DNA of 64,000 nucleotides, from contig CAWHZD010000003.1 in the NCBI GenBank assembly GCA_963833745.1, positions 248,001 to 312,000 on the forward strand, read 5' to 3'. The notes under the pieces were generated by a model that was not told the origin of the DNA, did not search any database, and was given only the letters and a program-made list of their open reading frames with translations. The translations under genes were made by a program, and so were the position numbers. The DNA comes from AP-15 sp963833745. GTDB taxonomy: Bacteria; Pseudomonadota; Alphaproteobacteria; ATCC43930; CGMCC-115725. Shown piece after piece: positions 61,388 through 64,000 of the stretch (the first letter of the stretch is position 1; each line of letters starts with the position of its first letter).

Positions 61388-61792
61388 CAGCGGCAGATTT
61401 ATGATCGTTCGCAACCGTCATGGCCGGGTCAGGCCACACGGCTGTCCGGTTCAGCCCGACCGACAATGCGGGAGCGGGCATAGCAGCATCCGACGCAGCC
61501 TGAAGCACGCTTTGCCCGGACTTGATCCGGGCACCCACGTCTCGGAAACCGAGAGACCCCACCCAAGGAAGGCGTGGATGCCCACGGATCTAGTCCGTGG
61601 GCTGAAGGCCCACAGGTCAAGCCCGGCCACAGCAACCTGCAGGTGCATTGGTTTACTTTTCGACAACCGGATTCGCCGACCCGGACGACCATGGGCTAGC
61701 TCCGGTCACCCAGGTGCTGAGCGAGTGAAACTCGTGGATGGCCGGGTCGAGCCCGGTCGTGACATCCTGTTATTTCGAACCGGGCACCCCCG
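61388..61792. other. atpA-atpG intergenic insert rich in palindromic repeats
   Basis: In most F1 operons atpG follows atpA closely; here 405 bases intervene. They hold at least three hairpins: GCCCGGA-CTTGA-TCCGGGC (61514-61532), GCCCACGGA-TCTAG-TCCGTGGGC (61580-61602) and CCGGG-TCGAG-CCCGG (61742-61756). The first is an inverted copy of the repeat at 38302-38326. No gene supported. The stems could act on the stability or translation ratio of the two halves of the transcript. Confidence 0.75.
61509..61533. repeat. Dispersed 25-base repeat, second copy
   Basis: Reverse complement of 38302-38326, identical over 25 bases, inside the atpA-atpG gap. The core forms a seven-base-pair hairpin. Confidence 0.8.
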
Positions 61793-62692
61793 ATGCCAAG
61801 CCTGAAGGACCTGCGGGTACGCATCCGCAGCGTCCAGTCGACCCAAAAGATCACCGCGGCGATGAAGGTCGTCGCGGCCTCCCGGCTGCGCCGCGCGCAG
61901 GAACAGGCCGAGGCGGCACGTCCCTATGCGCAACGTATGGAGCGCGTCCTCGCCTCGCTTGCCGCGCGCATGACGGGGCTGCCGACCGCGTCGCCGCTGC
62001 TTGTCGGCACCGGCGGGGACGACACCCACCTGATCGTCGTCGCCACCTCCGATCGCGGCCTCGCCGGCGGCTTCAACGCGTCGATCCTGCGCGAGGCGCG
62101 GGGCCGGGTGCGCGAGCTGGAAGCGGGCGGCAAGCGGGTCATGATCTTGACCATCGGGCGCAAAGGCCGCGACGGGCTGCGCCGTGACTACGGGCGCATG
62201 ATCCACGACAGCCTGACCGAGATCGGGCGCCGCCATTTGTCTTTCGACGAAGCCCGCGACGTTGCCGAGCGCATCCTGGTGCTGTTTCGCGCCGGCTCGT
62301 TCGATGTCTGCACGATCATCTACAACCGCTTCCGCTCGGCGATCACCCAGATCGTCACGGCGCAGCAGCTGATCCCGTTTCCGATTTCGGCCGACGACAC
62401 CGCCGCTGGGGTCTCGCCGGCGACAGCAGGAGTTTATGAGTTCGAGCCCTCGGAAGAGGAGATCCTCGGCGAGCTGCTGCCGCAAAATCTCGCGATTCAG
62501 ATTTATACCGCACTCCTCGAGAACGCCGCCAGCGAGCAGGGCGCGCGGATGACGGCGATGGACAACGCCACCCGCAATGCCGGAGATATGATCGCCAGGC
62601 TTACCTTGAACTACAACCGCACCCGCCAGGCCGCGATCACCAAGGAGCTGATCGAGATCATCTCCGGCGCCGAATCGCTGCGCGCCGCCTAA
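61793..62692 (+). CDS. atpG: ATP synthase F1 subunit gamma
   Basis: 299-residue central-shaft subunit. The N-terminus PSLKDLRVRIRSVQSTQKIT followed by AAMKVVAASRLRRAQ is the conserved first helix. SDRGLAGGFNASILREARGR is in the Rossmann-like part and the C-terminal helix ends MTAMDNATRNAGDMIARLTL followed by NYNRTRQAAITKELIEI. Complete frame. It lies between the repeat-rich gap and atpD. Confidence 0.97.
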   Translation: MPSLKDLRVRIRSVQSTQKITAAMKVVAASRLRRAQEQAEAARPYAQRMERVLASLAARMTGLPTASPLLVGTGGDDTHLIVVATSDRGLAGGFNASILREARGRVRELEAGGKRVMILTIGRKGRDGLRRDYGRMIHDSLTEIGRRHLSFDEARDVAERILVLFRAGSFDVCTIIYNRFRSAITQIVTAQQLIPFPISADDTAAGVSPATAGVYEFEPSEEEILGELLPQNLAIQIYTALLENAASEQGARMTAMDNATRNAGDMIARLTLNYNRTRQAAITKELIEIISGAESLRAA

Positions 62693-62735
62693 TTTGAACA
62701 TCGCTGATCGAGACTAGACGAGGGCATTGTTGAAC

Positions 62736-64000
62736 ATGGCGAGAAACAGTATTGGCACCATCACGCAGGTCATCGGCCCGGTCGTCGACGTGCATTTCGA
62801 TGGCGAATTGCCGGCGATCCTCAATGCGCTGCGAGTCGACCGTCCGGGCAATACGCTGGTCCTCGAGGTGGCGCAGCAGGTCGGCGAGAATGTCGTTCGT
62901 ACGATCGCGATGGACACCACCGACGGATTGGTGCGGGGGACCCAGGCGGTCGATACCGGCGAGCCGATCATGATGCCGGTCGGCCCCGAAACCCTGGGCC
63001 GCATCCTCAACGTCATCGGCGAGCCGGTCGACGAACGCGGTCCGGTAGTAACCAAGCTGCGCGCGCCGATCCATCGGGCGGCGCCTGTTTTCACCGATCA
63101 GTCGACCGAAGCCGAAATACTGGTTACGGGGATCAAGGTCGTCGATCTGCTGACGCCTTACGCGAAAGGCGGCAAGATCGGGCTGTTCGGCGGCGCCGGG
63201 GTCGGCAAGACCGTGATCATCATGGAGCTGATCAACAACATCGCCAAGGCGCATGGCGGCTACTCGGTCTTCGCCGGCGTCGGCGAGCGCACCCGCGAAG
63301 GCAACGACCTCTACCATGAGATGATGGAATCGGGTGTCATCAACATCGAAGGCCCAGGTTCCAAGGCAGCGCTCGTCTACGGCCAGATGAACGAGCCGCC
63401 GGGCGCGCGCGCGCGCGTCGGCCTGTCCGGCCTGACCGTCGCCGAATATTTCCGCGACGAGGAGGGCCAGGACGTGCTGTTCTTTGTCGACAACATCTTC
63501 CGCTTTACGCAGGCCGGCTCCGAGGTGTCGGCACTGCTCGGGCGCATTCCCTCGGCGGTCGGCTATCAGCCGACCTTGGCAACCGATTTGGGAACCTTGG
63601 AAGAGCGCATCACGAGCACGAAAAAGGGGTCGATCACTTCAGTGCAGGCGATCTATGTGCCGGCTGACGATTTGACCGACCCGGCGCCCGCCACGACCTT
63701 CTCCCATCTCGACGCGACGACGGTGCTGTCGCGCCAGATCGCCGAGCTCGGCATTTATCCGGCGGTCGACCCGCTCGATTCGACCTCGCGCATGCTCGAC
63801 CCGCGTATCGTCGGCGACGAGCACTACCAGGTAGCGCGCGACGTGCAGCGCGTGTTGCAGACCTACAAGTCGTTGCAGGACATCATCGCGATCCTCGGCA
63901 TGGACGAATTGTCGGAGGAGGACAAACTGACCGTCGCCCGCGCCCGCAAGATCCAGCGCTTCCTGTCGCAGCCCTTCCACGTCGCCGAAGTGTTCACCGG
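62736..64000 (+). CDS. atpD: ATP synthase F1 subunit beta (cut by window end)
   Basis: Catalytic subunit, at least 421 residues present; the gene continues past the window. ARNSIGTITQVIGPVVDVHF at the start. Walker A is IGLFGGAGVGKTVIIMELIN, with the catalytic Glu in FAGVGERTREGNDLYHEMME. Walker B is QDVLFFVDNIFRFTQAGSEV, and LLGRIPSAVGYQPTLATDLG follows. The DELSEED loop reads MDELSEEDKLTVARARKIQR. It starts 43 bases after atpG. Confidence 0.98.
   Translation, partial: MARNSIGTITQVIGPVVDVHFDGELPAILNALRVDRPGNTLVLEVAQQVGENVVRTIAMDTTDGLVRGTQAVDTGEPIMMPVGPETLGRILNVIGEPVDERGPVVTKLRAPIHRAAPVFTDQSTEAEILVTGIKVVDLLTPYAKGGKIGLFGGAGVGKTVIIMELINNIAKAHGGYSVFAGVGERTREGNDLYHEMMESGVINIEGPGSKAALVYGQMNEPPGARARVGLSGLTVAEYFRDEEGQDVLFFVDNIFRFTQAGSEVSALLGRIPSAVGYQPTLATDLGTLEERITSTKKGSITSVQAIYVPADDLTDPAPATTFSHLDATTVLSRQIAELGIYPAVDPLDSTSRMLDPRIVGDEHYQVARDVQRVLQTYKSLQDIIAILGMDELSEEDKLTVARARKIQRFLSQPFHVAEVFT

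Overview
The window is high-GC chromosomal DNA from an alphaproteobacterium, most likely a Rhodospirillales-type lineage. The evidence is a MucR/Ros regulator, the glyA-nrdR-ribD order, the mutY-dciA-dsbA-smc block, an F-type ATP synthase split into separate F0 and F1 operons with paired b and b' subunits, and xerC-DUF484 divergent from priA. No tRNA, rRNA or CRISPR array was found. Assignment below class level is inference.

Layout. 1-9.7 kb: a sulfotransferase, a frameshifted acyl-CoA dehydrogenase, two small orphan genes, a HicAB toxin-antitoxin pair with a palindromic operator, nadX-pncA (NAD metabolism), an RRM protein, a polysaccharide deacetylase, a VapBC pair with a clear promoter, and a class III CoA-transferase. 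9.9-23.3 kb: ribD, nrdR, glyA, mucR, glutaryl-CoA dehydrogenase, an AraC regulator divergent from an MFS transporter, gpmI (frameshifted), ctpA, rppH, then a ribokinase, an isochorismatase-like hydrolase and an HpcH/HpaI aldolase. 23.7-25.2 kb: a possible nucleotidyltransferase toxin pair and a secreted orphan. 25.5-32.6 kb: rnhB, mutY, dciA, a DsbA-like protein and smc. 32.6-35.1 kb: F0 operon atpI-B-E-F'-F. 35.3-49.8 kb: catabolic genes, including a glutathione transferase, a lactonase, an aldo/keto reductase, two formamidase-family enzymes beside an isonitrile-hydratase-like protein, two tandem FAD oxidases, a wrecked haem-protein gene, a fluoroacetate-dehalogenase-like hydrolase, a VOC protein and an amidohydrolase. 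49.9-54.0 kb: an accessory island with a ParDE-like pair and a DUF3644-like gene carrying a HEPN-type RNase motif, cut by two independent IS1595-family insertions. 54.1-64 kb: an SDR, xerC, DUF484, priA and the F1 operon atpH-A-G-D (atpD runs off the end).

The most striking feature is the DUF3644-like gene. Removing both IS copies, one 8-bp duplication per copy and one extra T restores a 400-codon frame containing one amber codon, so its history of inactivation can be read directly.

A second theme is single-base frameshifts. Five genes (acyl-CoA dehydrogenase, gpmI, second FAD oxidase, parE, DUF484) each appear to need one base change to be restored, while a cytochrome-like gene needs about five. 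gpmI is normally a housekeeping gene, so some of these may be sequence errors; the cytochrome-like locus looks like real decay.
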